A stretch of 18,840 nt of DNA, from contig CANNJG010000019.1 in NCBI GenBank assembly GCA_947504795.1, positions 1-18,840 on the forward strand, read 5' to 3'. Positions 1 through 7,739 of this stretch are shown here, one piece after another; within the stretch, counting starts at the first letter, position 1, and each line of letters opens with the position of its first letter. Made by a program: the position numbers and the translations under genes. The DNA comes from Legionellaceae bacterium (lineage in GTDB: Bacteria; Pseudomonadota; Gammaproteobacteria; Legionellales; Legionellaceae). Under the pieces are notes generated by a model. The model was given only the letters and a program-made list of their open reading frames with translations, did no database searches and was not told where the DNA came from.

Positions 1-537
1 GATCTGACTGAGATAATGTCGCGGAAAAAAGCAAAAGATATAATAGAAGACAACAAAAAATTATATGAAACACCTTGTCAACGTCCAAGGGATATCGGAC
101 TTCGTAACCTTCCCCCAGCTATTTTGGCAATGGATGAACGAGAAAGGTCATTGATTAAGAGTCCAACAAGAAGCCCTTATAGTGGTCGATCTTATCTCGA
201 CATAATAAGAAGCAGATCGAGCAGTCTCGATAGTGAGATATCTTATGAGAATAATACGCAATCGCAATTTGATATTATGAATAACAATCGACAAAACTCC
301 AAGAATCTAAGTGCTTCATTGTGCTTGAATTGTTATGCCTTGTTATTTATGGGTGGAGCCGTAGTCGCAGCGCTCGGCGTTATTTGTTTACTCCAGGCAC
401 AACTAGCGGTATTGCCTATCGTGTCAACCGGTCTGATCGGAGCAGGTGTATTCGGTATGTTTGTAGGAACGGTGGGTATGTGTGCTAGACAATCCCCATT
501 CTATGAGGATCCAACACTTGTTAACGCTCCAAATTAA
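1..537 (+). CDS. Hypothetical protein with C-terminal two-segment membrane hairpin (possibly 5'-partial)
   Basis: I do not recognise this protein. The first in-frame ATG is at 16 (173 aa), but the frame stays open to base 1 and there is no clear Shine-Dalgarno sequence before 16, so the gene may begin upstream of the window. Residues 1-100 (numbered from ATG 16) are hydrophilic, with a basic N-terminus and an Arg/Ser-rich stretch at about 43-75. Two hydrophobic segments follow at about 107-127 and 131-156, separated by a very short turn, then a 17-residue polar tail. The layout (soluble region plus C-terminal hairpin) resembles the end of the 855-aa protein at 7736-10303, including an LPI motif and a GMF motif in the second segment. 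This fits a membrane-targeted protein, perhaps a Dot/Icm substrate, but no enzymatic motif is visible and the function is unknown. Confidence 0.6.
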   Translation, partial: DLTEIMSRKKAKDIIEDNKKLYETPCQRPRDIGLRNLPPAILAMDERERSLIKSPTRSPYSGRSYLDIIRSRSSSLDSEISYENNTQSQFDIMNNNRQNSKNLSASLCLNCYALLFMGGAVVAALGVICLLQAQLAVLPIVSTGLIGAGVFGMFVGTVGMCARQSPFYEDPTLVNAPN

Positions 538-539
538 GG

Positions 540-562
540 CAGGGCTTACATAAATCTCAATA
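540..562 (+). repeat. Degenerate copy of the MITE terminal repeat (possible element scar)
   Basis: The bases CAGGGCTTACATAAATCTC match the left end of the element at 12729 (CAGGACTTACGCAAATCCC) with four differences in 19, all transitions. It lies in the gap between the hypothetical gene and the reverse-transcriptase pseudogene. No matching right end with a target duplication was found nearby, so this may be a solo scar or chance. Confidence 0.3.
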
Positions 563-568
563 TTTTCA

Positions 569-1307
569 TTGGCTTGCGTATTGCCTCAGCTCAGATGGCA
601 CGTAATATCAGCGAGTGGTTCTCCTCAGGGCGTGCAATCGATTATTAATGATAGGGATACACCACGTTTTCTTAAGCGCCATTATTTTAAAGATGAAATG
701 GTTGATCAACTACATTTATCTGATCGGATTTTACAAAATGTATTGCTTAAACAATTAAAGCCAACCTTTACGCACGTGATGAATCCTAATTGTCACCATT
801 TACACGAGCCCAAAGGCGTTAAACTAGCAACACAACGTATCAAAGAAGTCATTGCTGTACAGCAACCCCAATACATCCTACGTGCAGACATCAAATCCTA
901 TTACAAATCTATTCAACATCATTTATTGATTCAAGACATTAAGTATCATTATAGCAATAAAAATGTACAATTTATGCTGGTAAATATTGTTAAAAACCCA
1001 ATAGAGACGCCGCGCGGTTATAAAAAACCTGACTATGGTATTGCACTTCGTGGCCCATTATCGCAGTTTTTTAGCGCGCTTTATTTTAAGCCTCTTGATG
1101 ATGCATTTGATACAATGGGATGTCTTACAAGAAAGACGATTACGATTGTCGTGCAAAAAAACACGCGCAGGTTCAATTGAGAAAGGTTTTCATTTTTTAG
1201 GCATCAACTATCTGGAGACGCAACCTCTGGATGCCACCAACGTCACACAGCGTTCTTTTGAACAACCTATTAAAAATCAGACTGAATATTCCTTATCCCC
1301 CCTTTAG
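569..1307 (+). pseudogene. Decayed reverse transcriptase (RVT_1 family), palm core deleted and frameshifted
   Basis: Two overlapping reading frames together spell a broken RNA-directed DNA polymerase of the group II intron/retron-like superfamily. Frame one (569-1180, TTG-initiated if at all) carries the RT finger and early palm motifs: a Leu/Asp-rich helix, YILRADIKSYYKSI (RT motif A with the catalytic Asp) and a GIALRGPLSQFFSALY block. Around 1115-1123 the homology jumps to another frame (1035-1307), which continues with LSCKKTRAGSIEKGFHFLG, the conserved segment after the YxDD motif. The YxDD box itself and some tens of residues around it are absent from both frames, so an internal deletion removed the active site and shifted the frame. 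The second frame ends at 1307, overlapping the 3' end of djlA by 15 bp. It is not expected to make active enzyme. The exact ends are uncertain. Confidence 0.75.
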
Positions 1308-2174
1308 CTTCCGAATATATTCATAAGCTTTGCGAACAAGTTGCGTTTTTTCTGTGGCAGCTTTGATTGTGCTGGCACTGGCACCTTGCGCGATTAATTT
1401 GTCAGGATGGTAGCGGCTGATTTGACGACGGTATGCGCGTTTTACCTCAGTTATCGAGGCAGTCGGAGGGATGTCAAGGATTGTGTAGGGATCATCCGGC
1501 GATTGATGATAAGAAGGCCGGGGTTGGTGGCGGTAAGATTGATACTGAGATTGGTGATGGGCGCGTTGTGAGGAATGGGGTGGCTGGCGTTCGGAAGTAT
1601 ACCAAGAAAAATCGTGGCTAAAACGATGATTTTGATAGAGAGGGGCTAATTGAAGATAGGTTAACATTTCATTCATTATTGCCACCTTTTTTTCAGATAT
1701 CCCAATAATTTTGAGATAATTATAGAGTGTGTCAACAAATAGATGGATGAGTGTCGGTTTATAGCGAATGGCTTGATACAATCGGGTGATGGTTTGTGCG
1801 ACATTGCATTGCGATGATTTCCCCTGGTGAAACCAATTTTGTGCGGATCCCACTTGTTTTTTATTGAGTTTCATGTGCGCCATGATGTTATTGGTATAAT
1901 CAATAGCTGCTTGGGAAACATGGCCATCAGCTTTTGCCATATGACCTAGCATAGCAAAGGTAGTTTCAAAAAAAGCCATCTTCGTCGCTAGGTTCTTTTC
2001 GCTTTGATACGCCCAAAAGGGGTGAGAGAAATGAAGGGTTAAGCCGCGATCAAAAAAATTTCCGACAAATAATCCAAAAAAAGCGCCGAGAGGACCGGCT
2101 ATCAAAAATCCGAAGAAAGCCCCAATGAGTTTTCCCCACCAGGTATGAGAAAGAAATTGTTCTCGTAAATCCAT
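1293..2174 (-). CDS. djlA: DjlA-type membrane-anchored J-domain co-chaperone
   Basis: DnaJ-like co-chaperone that stimulates DnaK ATPase activity at the inner membrane. It has 293 aa. Residues 12-40 are a Gly/Phe-rich hydrophobic membrane segment, as in DjlA of other gammaproteobacteria. A TerB-like helical domain follows (about 60-165, with the KADGHVS motif at 81-87). Next come a His/Gln/Ser-rich linker (about 190-228) and a C-terminal J domain (about 229-293) with the diagnostic HPD at 256-258. The C-terminal J domain and N-terminal anchor distinguish DjlA from DnaJ and CbpA. The ATG at 2174 has GGAG six bases upstream. The gene is divergent from waaA and shares with it the symmetric promoter at 2214-2247. 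Its 3' end overlaps the reverse-transcriptase remnant. Confidence 0.92.
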   Translation of the reverse strand: MDLREQFLSHTWWGKLIGAFFGFLIAGPLGAFFGLFVGNFFDRGLTLHFSHPFWAYQSEKNLATKMAFFETTFAMLGHMAKADGHVSQAAIDYTNNIMAHMKLNKKQVGSAQNWFHQGKSSQCNVAQTITRLYQAIRYKPTLIHLFVDTLYNYLKIIGISEKKVAIMNEMLTYLQLAPLYQNHRFSHDFSWYTSERQPPHSSQRAHHQSQYQSYRHQPRPSYHQSPDDPYTILDIPPTASITEVKRAYRRQISRYHPDKLIAQGASASTIKAATEKTQLVRKAYEYIRKLKGG

Positions 2175-2184
2175 GAAAACTCCC

Positions 2185-2209
2185 TATGCAGTAAGAGAAT
2201 TTCTGCATA
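2185..2209. repeat. 7-bp inverted repeat in the djlA leader
   Basis: TATGCAG (2185-2191) and CTGCATA (2203-2209) are separated by 11 nt, just upstream of the djlA start and inside its predicted leader. It could form a small hairpin next to the GGAG ribosome binding site, or be an operator. No function is shown. Confidence 0.35.
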
Positions 2210-2213
2210 AGAT

Positions 2214-2247
2214 TAGGATTATAAACTGAGTGTAGCGTATAATCCTA
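2214..2247. promoter_or_regulatory. Symmetric divergent promoter for djlA and waaA
   Basis: A perfect 10-bp inverted repeat (TAGGATTATA at 2214-2223, TATAATCCTA at 2238-2247) with a 14-nt centre. Read rightward it gives AGGATT (2215-2220), 17 nt, TATAAT (2238-2243) for waaA. Read leftward it gives the same AGGATT (2246-2241), 17 nt, TATAAT (2223-2218) for djlA. Both -10 boxes are consensus and both -35 boxes are poor. The predicted leaders are about 20 nt for waaA and about 37 nt for djlA. Confidence 0.6.
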
Positions 2248-2269
2248 GCACTCTTTGATAGGGGTTATG

Positions 2270-3553
2270 ATGCGGCGGTTGTATACGGTTTTGATGTACT
2301 GTTTGGTTCCTTATATTGTTCTGCGATTAGTCTGGAAAAGTTGGCACTTGCCCGCTTATAGGCATAGAATAAACGAACGTTTTTCACTGGGCCGTCATTT
2401 GCCTGCAAGCGTCGATGTATGGTTGCATGCGGTGTCTCTAGGAGAAGCGGTAGCCGCCACGCCACTTATCGAACGAATGTTAGCCAACAATTTAACGGTA
2501 TTGGTCACAAGCATGACCCCGACCGGTTCGCAGCATATCACAACGCAGTTTGAATCGCGGGTGGCACATCAATACATTCCTTATGATCTGCCTGGGTGTG
2601 TGCGACGCTTTTTAAAGCGGGTACAACCACGTATCGGTATTATCATGGAAACTGAGTTATGGCCCAATCTCATTTATTACGCAAACAGTGCCGGGATCCC
2701 TTTAGCCTTGGTGAATGCCCGTTTATCTGATCATGCTTTTCTGAAATATATGAAAATACGACGTTTATTACGACCGATAGTAGCCTTGTTTTCTTGGATA
2801 GGTGCCCAATCCGAGTTGGATGTCGAGCGTTATCGAGCCATAGGTGCGGCCGAGACAAAGGTGTCGACAATGGGTAATATGAAGTTTGATTTATCGATTG
2901 TTGCGACTAAAGATTTGACTGGATTAAAAGTGCAGTGGGGGAGGGATCGCCCGGTGTGGATTGCTGCCAGTACTCATGACGATGAAGAAATACAATTGTT
3001 AGCCCATTTTCAACGAATGAAAAACGCAATCCCGGGGATTGTATTACTGATTGCGCCGCGCCGCCCAGAACGCTTTCAAACCGTCTATGCCTTAGTACAA
3101 CAGCAGGGATGGCGGACTGGATTACGCAGTCAACCCGAGACGATTGATCCAAATGTTGAGGTGATTATATTAGACTCGATGGGTGAATTGATGAGTTTTT
3201 ATGCGATCAGTGATTATGCGTTTGTAGGGGCATCTTTAGTTCCAATCGGCGGACATAATGTTTTAGAACCTATCGCTATGGGGGTGCCTGTTGGTTGCGG
3301 GCCCTATATGCACAATGCGAAATCAATCTGTATGGATCTTTCCTCTCATCAAGCGTTGTACCAAGCTCGTTCAGCAGCAGACTTAACGGATAACATTATT
3401 GCGTTGTACCAAAATCCAGAACAGTGCCAGCAACAAGTAGCGCGCGCGACACAGGTACTAGAGGCGAATCGAGGGGCAATCGAGCGGTACTGGTTTATGA
3501 TTGAAGCGATCCTGGCTAAGAATGCGCCCGTTTCTGCCTACAATCTCATTTGA
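2270..3553 (+). CDS. waaA: 3-deoxy-D-manno-octulosonic acid (Kdo) transferase
   Basis: Family 30 glycosyltransferase that adds Kdo to lipid IVA in LPS inner-core synthesis at the cytoplasmic face of the inner membrane. It has 428 aa from ATG 2270, close to the usual 420-430. There is an N-terminal hydrophobic anchor (LYTVLMYCLVPYIVLRLV), then the family motif around VWLHAVSLGEAVAATPLI with its conserved Glu, ETELWPNLI in the acceptor domain, and near the C-terminus GGHNVLEPIAMGVPV of the CMP-Kdo-binding domain. The start is ambiguous: ATG 2267 and ATG 2270 are adjacent, and a TTG at 2255 is also in frame. AGGGG at 2260-2264 is better spaced from 2270, and the predicted transcription start near 2250 argues against 2255. 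It is convergent with dksA, with no obvious terminator between them. Confidence 0.93.
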   Translation: MRRLYTVLMYCLVPYIVLRLVWKSWHLPAYRHRINERFSLGRHLPASVDVWLHAVSLGEAVAATPLIERMLANNLTVLVTSMTPTGSQHITTQFESRVAHQYIPYDLPGCVRRFLKRVQPRIGIIMETELWPNLIYYANSAGIPLALVNARLSDHAFLKYMKIRRLLRPIVALFSWIGAQSELDVERYRAIGAAETKVSTMGNMKFDLSIVATKDLTGLKVQWGRDRPVWIAASTHDDEEIQLLAHFQRMKNAIPGIVLLIAPRRPERFQTVYALVQQQGWRTGLRSQPETIDPNVEVIILDSMGELMSFYAISDYAFVGASLVPIGGHNVLEPIAMGVPVGCGPYMHNAKSICMDLSSHQALYQARSAADLTDNIIALYQNPEQCQQQVARATQVLEANRGAIERYWFMIEAILAKNAPVSAYNLI

Positions 3554-3614
3554 TAAAATCGATACCATCGAAGCAACCCAGGCTACTGAGATTGCTTTGA
3601 TGTGTTTACAAAGA

Positions 3615-3627
3615 CAGATATTATCTG
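3615..3627. repeat. Short perfect palindrome in the waaA/dksA convergent gap
   Basis: CAGATA-T-TATCTG, a 13-nt palindrome with one central base, lies between the waaA stop and the dksA stop. It is too short and lacks the T tract needed for a convincing bidirectional terminator. Confidence 0.25.
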
Positions 3628-3631
3628 AGGT

Positions 3632-4069
3632 TTATGAACCTTGATTTTGTCGTTCTTTAATCTCAGACAAGGTTTTGCAATCAATACAGAGGGTTGCTGT
3701 CGGACGTGCTTCTAAACGTCTCAAGCCTATTTCTATCCCGCATGCCTCGCAATAGCCGAAGTCATCTTCTAAGAGTCGTTCTAAGGCATCTTCAATTTTC
3801 TTAATGAGTTTGCGTTCACGATCGCGTGTCCGTAATTCAATATTGAATTCTTCTTCTTGGCTAGCGCGATCCGAGGGATCGGGGAAATTGGCTGCTTCAT
3901 CTTTCATGTGCGTCACCGTTCTATCCACTTCTTCCATCAAAGATTGTCGCCATGCTAATAGGATTTTTTCGATATGCGCACGTTGATGCTCATTCATATA
4001 GGATTCACCAAGAGCCTCTTGGTAAGCGGGAATACCCATAAAGCCAACCGTGTCATTTTTTACTGCCAT
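3632..4069 (-). CDS. dksA: RNA polymerase-binding transcription factor DksA
   Basis: DksA inserts its coiled coil into the RNA polymerase secondary channel and works with ppGpp in the stringent response. In Legionella-type pathogens this response also feeds into virulence control. It has 145 aa (E. coli 151). The coiled-coil tip carries DPSD with Asp64 and Asp67, equivalent to the two essential tip aspartates, followed by RASQEEEF and the charged helix ELRTRDRERKLIKKIE. The C-terminal zinc finger keeps all four ligands, Cys107, Cys110, Cys128 and Cys131, so this is the classical zinc-bound form. A TATAAT box lies 33 bp upstream of the start. It is transcribed in the same direction as hemA-prfA-prmC but behind a separate promoter. 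Confidence 0.95.
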   Translation of the reverse strand: MAVKNDTVGFMGIPAYQEALGESYMNEHQRAHIEKILLAWRQSLMEEVDRTVTHMKDEAANFPDPSDRASQEEEFNIELRTRDRERKLIKKIEDALERLLEDDFGYCEACGIEIGLRRLEARPTATLCIDCKTLSEIKERQNQGS

Positions 4070-4101
4070 GATGCACTCACTTTGTAACCAATAAACTATC
4101 T

Positions 4102-4129
4102 ATTATACAGAAATTACGAAAAACGTCGA
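4102..4129 (-). promoter_or_regulatory. Candidate dksA promoter
   Basis: On the minus strand, TCGACG (4129-4124), a 16-nt spacer and TATAAT (4107-4102) precede dksA by about 33 bp. The -10 box is consensus and the -35 matches four of six positions. Confidence 0.5.
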
Positions 4130-4134
4130 TGTCT

Positions 4135-4980
4135 TCATTTTATTTTTAGTTGTCCACCACTGATGCGATCGTGTCCTTGATGATCTTGCCAGCACTGAAC
4201 ATCTTCATACCCGTATTGTCTGAGTAAAGCAGCAACGGCTGGGCCTTGTTCGTAACCGTGCTCTAACAGAAGGATCCCCTGATCCTGTAAATAATGAGAA
4301 CTGTTCTGGATAATCCAGTGTAAGGCTTCTAATCCACTATCGCCGCCGACAAGTGCGGTATGAGGTTCAAAACGTAAGTCGCCTTGTTGAAGATGTGGGT
4401 CATGTTGAGATAAATATGGAGGATTAGCAATAATCGCATGAAAGATGCGTTGATCAAATGCCTGAAACCAATCGGATTGTACCCATTCTATGTGATTTAA
4501 TCTTAAGGTTTGTGCCGATTTGCGTGCCACATTTAACGCTTCTTGTTGCTTATCACAGGCTGTGATTTGCCAATGAGGCCGTTCACTGGCTAACGCTAAA
4601 GCAATAGCACCGCTGCCTGTGCCCAATTCTAATACAGAAAGAGGGGGGGCCGCTGCTAAACGCGTTAAGGCAAGTTCGACTAACTGTTCTGTTTCAGGTC
4701 TCGGAATCAGTGTATCCGCCGTAACCTGCAAGGTGAGTGTCCAAAAATCGCGTTTACCCAGCAAATAGGCGATGGGCATACCTTGCGCGCGTTCTTCTAT
4801 CATCGCTTGATAAGTTGCGCTGTGATGGTTGCTTAAATAACCCTCCTTATGGGTATAAAGATAAGCGCGATTAACGTTTAAAATATGCTGTAATAAGATC
4901 TCCGCATCTCGCAAAGCATCTTGATGAGCGCCTAATGTGGTGGCGCCCCATTGGCGTGCTTGGTTGATATTAAGACTCAT
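4135..4980 (-). CDS. prmC: Peptide chain release factor N5-glutamine methyltransferase
   Basis: Methylates the Gln of the GGQ motif in release factors, using S-adenosylmethionine. It has 281 aa from ATG 4980 (E. coli 277). An N-terminal helical substrate-binding domain is followed by the Rossmann methyltransferase domain, with the SAM-binding LELGTGSG at 117-124 and the catalytic NPPY at 186-189. A longer frame starting at 5034 exists, but ATG 4980 matches family N-termini and has a GGGG sequence a few bases upstream. With this start, prmC overlaps the end of prfA by 11 bp, which implies translational coupling with its own substrate's gene. Confidence 0.95.
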   Translation of the reverse strand: MSLNINQARQWGATTLGAHQDALRDAEILLQHILNVNRAYLYTHKEGYLSNHHSATYQAMIEERAQGMPIAYLLGKRDFWTLTLQVTADTLIPRPETEQLVELALTRLAAAPPLSVLELGTGSGAIALALASERPHWQITACDKQQEALNVARKSAQTLRLNHIEWVQSDWFQAFDQRIFHAIIANPPYLSQHDPHLQQGDLRFEPHTALVGGDSGLEALHWIIQNSSHYLQDQGILLLEHGYEQGPAVAALLRQYGYEDVQCWQDHQGHDRISGGQLKIK

Positions 4981-6061
4981 GACGCCCCAATTCAGCGAGC
5001 AATTCCGCATGATATTCTCGCTGCAAGGCCTCAATCACCATAGATAAATCCCCTTCGATAATGTCAGCGAGGTTATACAACGTCAAATTAATCCGATGGT
5101 CTGTCAAGCGCCCCTGCGGGAAATTATAGGTACGAATGCGTTCGGAGCGATCCCCGCTACCCACTTGTAATTTTCGGGTGAGATCTTGTTCTTGTTTTTG
5201 TTTGCTTTGTTGTGCCGATAGTAAGCGAGTTTTCAACAACGACATTGCTTTGGAACGATTTTTGTGTTGGGATCGCTCATCTTGGCATTCGACCACGACA
5301 CCGGTTGGTAAGTGCGTGATGCGAATGGCAGAGTCGGTTTTATTGACGTGCTGACCGCCTGCGCCTGATGCACGATAGGTATCAATGCGTAATTCATCAG
5401 GATTGATTTGAATATCGTTAATGGCATCGATTTCCGGCATAATTGCCACCGTGCACGCAGAGGTGTGGACTCTACCCTGAGACTCGGTGGTTGGCACACG
5501 CTGAACGCGATGGGTGCCTGATTCAAATTTCAATTTAGAAAACACATGTTGGCCGCTAATATGCGCGATGACTTCTTTAAACCCACCATGTTCCCCATGA
5601 TGGGCATTGATGACCTCTACTTGCCACCCTTTAGTCTCTGCAAAACGGCTATACATGCGAAATAAGTCACCTGCAAAAATGGCCGCTTCGTCTCCACCGG
5701 TACCTGCACGGACTTCTAAATACACATTGCGTTCATCATCCGGATCTTTTGGCATCAAATGCTGTTGTAGGGCGTCATCTAGTTGTTGAAGCGTGACGGC
5801 TGCATCTGCAAGTTCAACTTCGGCCATCGCAGCTAACTCTGCGTCGTCTCCTTGTTGTAATTCTCGTAAGGATAGAATGTCTTGATCTGCTAATAAGTAG
5901 TCTGTGTAGCAGGTGGTGATAGGCTCCAACTGTGCATATTCCTTCGATAACGCTTTATACTGATCTTGATGAGCAATAATGGATGCGTCAGAAAGCAACC
6001 GACTAATTTCATGAAAGCGCTCATGCATCTGTTCTAATTTGGCTTCAAGTGATTTCTTCAT
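4970..6061 (-). CDS. prfA: Peptide chain release factor 1
   Basis: Class I release factor that reads UAA and UAG stop codons and triggers peptidyl-tRNA hydrolysis on the ribosome. It has 363 aa (E. coli 360). The PxT-type anticodon-like tripeptide is PTT at 190-192 within QRVPTTESQGRVHTSACTVA, which identifies RF1 rather than RF2 (SPF). The catalytic GGQ is at 235-237 in ASGAGGQHVNKTDSAIR, and its Gln237 is the residue methylated by PrmC, encoded next. The start codon overlaps the 3' end of hemA by 17 bp, and the stop lies within the start of prmC. The hemA-prfA-prmC order is classical in gammaproteobacteria. Confidence 0.97.
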   Translation of the reverse strand: MKKSLEAKLEQMHERFHEISRLLSDASIIAHQDQYKALSKEYAQLEPITTCYTDYLLADQDILSLRELQQGDDAELAAMAEVELADAAVTLQQLDDALQQHLMPKDPDDERNVYLEVRAGTGGDEAAIFAGDLFRMYSRFAETKGWQVEVINAHHGEHGGFKEVIAHISGQHVFSKLKFESGTHRVQRVPTTESQGRVHTSACTVAIMPEIDAINDIQINPDELRIDTYRASGAGGQHVNKTDSAIRITHLPTGVVVECQDERSQHKNRSKAMSLLKTRLLSAQQSKQKQEQDLTRKLQVGSGDRSERIRTYNFPQGRLTDHRINLTLYNLADIIEGDLSMVIEALQREYHAELLAELGRHES

Positions 6062-7313
6062 AAGGCATCATATTGGATTGAAACAAATAATGCGCGAGTT
6101 CGAGGACTTCATCGCGCTGTTCGAGTGCGGCTTGGCGCAAACTCATCGTTGGGGCATGGGTAAATTTTTGGATCAGGCGTTGACTGAACTCTGTTAACAC
6201 ATCGAAATGCGGTTGGCCGTTTTCCAATTGGTGTTTGGCACGTTGCAACTCTGTTTGCGCCAGGGTTTCCATGGTGGCACGATAACGGCATATTAAATCT
6301 TTGGCACGTAAGGAACGATGATAATTCGCAAATTGTTGAATTTCAAATTCAATTAAATGTTCGGCATGCTGCGCGGAAACTTGACGTTGTTGCAGACCTT
6401 GTTGCGTCAGCATTTGTAAATCGTCGATATTGTACAGATCCACCTGAGGCAGGGTGCCTACTTCAGGGTCAATATCACGAGGAACCGCTAAATCTAAAAA
6501 GAACATCGGCGCGTGTTGTCGGGTAATTAGCGCTTGTTCGACCATTTCTTTAACAATAAACGGCAATGGGCAAGCGGTAGCTGAAACGATGATATCGGCC
6601 TTGGGTAACGCATGACTGAGCTCGTGAATAGAAATACTTTGGGCGCCATATTGTGCCGCAAGTTTGGCTGCATGATTCGGTGTGCGGCTGGTGACCATGA
6701 ATTGTCGAATACCCTGTTGATATAAATATTTGGCGACCAGTGCGGCAGTTTCTCCAGTGCCAATAATGAATACAGACAAGTGAGTTGCATCCGGAAAACG
6801 TTGGCTGATTAATTGTGTGGCAGCGTAAGCAATGGACGTTGTGTGGTGACCAATGCCGGATTGAGTGCGAATGCGTTTACTGGCAGAAAAAATAAATTGA
6901 AAGATTGGATGCAATTGGCTTCCGACTGCACCATGAGTGACGGCTTGATGAAAAGCCTGTTTGATTTGACCCAAAATTTGAGGTTCTCCAATCATCATAG
7001 AATCTAATCCAGCAGCGACACGTAAGACATGTTGAACTGCTTGTTGGTCCTGGTAGAGATACGTGAAGGGTAATAATTCTTCTAAAGACAGCTGATGTTG
7101 TTCTGCAAGCCAAGGAAGAACTTGGTCGCTTTGTTGCGTATCACAATACAGCTCAGTCCGGTTGCAGGTCGATAAAATAACAGCTTCACTGACAGCGGGT
7201 AATGCTAGTAAGCTGTCTAAGGTATTTAATTGCGCGTCGTTTGATAACGCGAGTGATTCGCGTATGTTAAGTGGTGCTGTTTTGTGATTCAGTCCACATG
7301 CAATGAATGCCAT
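6045..7313 (-). CDS. hemA: Glutamyl-tRNA reductase
   Basis: Reduces glutamyl-tRNA(Glu) to glutamate-1-semialdehyde with NADPH, the first step of the C5 tetrapyrrole (haem) pathway. It has 422 aa from ATG 7313 (E. coli 418). The catalytic Cys50 lies in STCNRTELY, with the N-terminal GLNHKTAPLNIRE, the MMIGEPQILGQIK block, an NADPH-binding Rossmann domain (SVFIIGTGETAALVAKYL) and a helical dimerisation domain at the C-terminus. A TTG at 7325 would add four residues but lacks a ribosome binding site. ATG 7313 has GGGG just upstream and matches the family start. It is first in the operon with prfA and prmC, divergent from the 94-aa gene. Confidence 0.96.
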   Translation of the reverse strand: MAFIACGLNHKTAPLNIRESLALSNDAQLNTLDSLLALPAVSEAVILSTCNRTELYCDTQQSDQVLPWLAEQHQLSLEELLPFTYLYQDQQAVQHVLRVAAGLDSMMIGEPQILGQIKQAFHQAVTHGAVGSQLHPIFQFIFSASKRIRTQSGIGHHTTSIAYAATQLISQRFPDATHLSVFIIGTGETAALVAKYLYQQGIRQFMVTSRTPNHAAKLAAQYGAQSISIHELSHALPKADIIVSATACPLPFIVKEMVEQALITRQHAPMFFLDLAVPRDIDPEVGTLPQVDLYNIDDLQMLTQQGLQQRQVSAQHAEHLIEFEIQQFANYHRSLRAKDLICRYRATMETLAQTELQRAKHQLENGQPHFDVLTEFSQRLIQKFTHAPTMSLRQAALEQRDEVLELAHYLFQSNMMPYEEIT

Positions 7314-7345
7314 AGTCCCCAGCAATTAATAACGAACAATCTGCT

Positions 7346-7374
7346 ATTATACCTGATTCGAGGGGATTTTTTAA
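7346..7374 (-). promoter_or_regulatory. Candidate hemA operon promoter
   Basis: On the minus strand, TTAAAA (7374-7369), 17 nt and TATAAT (7351-7346) place a transcription start about 26 nt before the hemA ATG. The -10 is perfect and the -35 matches four of six. Confidence 0.5.
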
Positions 7375-7409
7375 ATGCTTTTTCTAGGATGATTCAAGTA
7401 ATCCATACT

Positions 7410-7439
7410 TTGACCGTTAACGTTGACGAAATCTATAAA
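7410..7439 (+). promoter_or_regulatory. Candidate promoter of the 94-aa/855-aa unit
   Basis: TTGACC (7410-7415), 18 nt, TATAAA (7434-7439). Transcription would start near 7446, only about 9 nt before ATG 7455, which makes the leader very short. This makes the call uncertain, but it would exclude the upstream ATG at 7389. Confidence 0.35.
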
Positions 7440-7454
7440 AAAAGTGAGGAATCT

Positions 7455-7739
7455 ATGGAAATTATTTTTCACGGCAGGCATGATAGTGCCCAAGCGACGG
7501 AAAGTTTACTGACCATCATCAAATTATTTCAAGAACGTTATCGCATCGAGGGCTTTCGTGAAATGCATTTATCGCTTACTTTAGTTGACGATCAAGGAGT
7601 AGATGTTGAATTAGTAGACACAGATACCGATGAAGCATTGCGGGTGTTTGAGGTGTATTGTCAAGTACAGGACAACTTACCTGTACCGCGCAAGAAAAAG
7701 CCAAGATTGAAATTAGTTGTAAACAAGGAGTGTGAATGA
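7455..7739 (+). CDS. Small hypothetical protein coupled to the 855-aa gene
   Basis: I do not recognise this 94-aa protein. It starts MEIIFHGRHDSAQ, contains an acidic middle (VDVELVDTDTDEA, about 49-62) and ends with a basic tail rich in Lys. There is no membrane segment, signal peptide or cysteine cluster. The frame is open further upstream (ATG at 7389 and 7284, the latter inside hemA), but ATG 7455 has a good GTGAGGA ribosome binding site at 7444-7450 and is preferred. Its stop codon overlaps the start of the 855-aa gene as ATGA, so the two are almost certainly co-translated. A small acidic protein coupled to a large putative effector is compatible with a chaperone or regulatory partner, but that is inference from context only. 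Confidence 0.7.
   Translation: MEIIFHGRHDSAQATESLLTIIKLFQERYRIEGFREMHLSLTLVDDQGVDVELVDTDTDEALRVFEVYCQVQDNLPVPRKKKPRLKLVVNKECE

Noticed and set aside
3554..3631. Possible bidirectional terminator between waaA and dksA
   Set aside because: Only a 13-nt palindrome is present, without a GC-rich stem or flanking T tracts.
3522..3644. A 40-codon plus-strand frame overlapping the ends of waaA and dksA
   Set aside because: No ribosome binding site, overlaps two confident genes at its ends, and no recognised family; most likely chance.
5136..5789. Antisense open frames within prfA
   Set aside because: They are shadows of the strongly conserved release factor 1 gene, with no start signals or homology of their own.
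7284..7454. Upstream extension of the 94-aa gene to ATG 7389 or 7284
   Set aside because: The 7284 start lies inside hemA on the other strand, and neither ATG has a ribosome binding site, while ATG 7455 has a good one.
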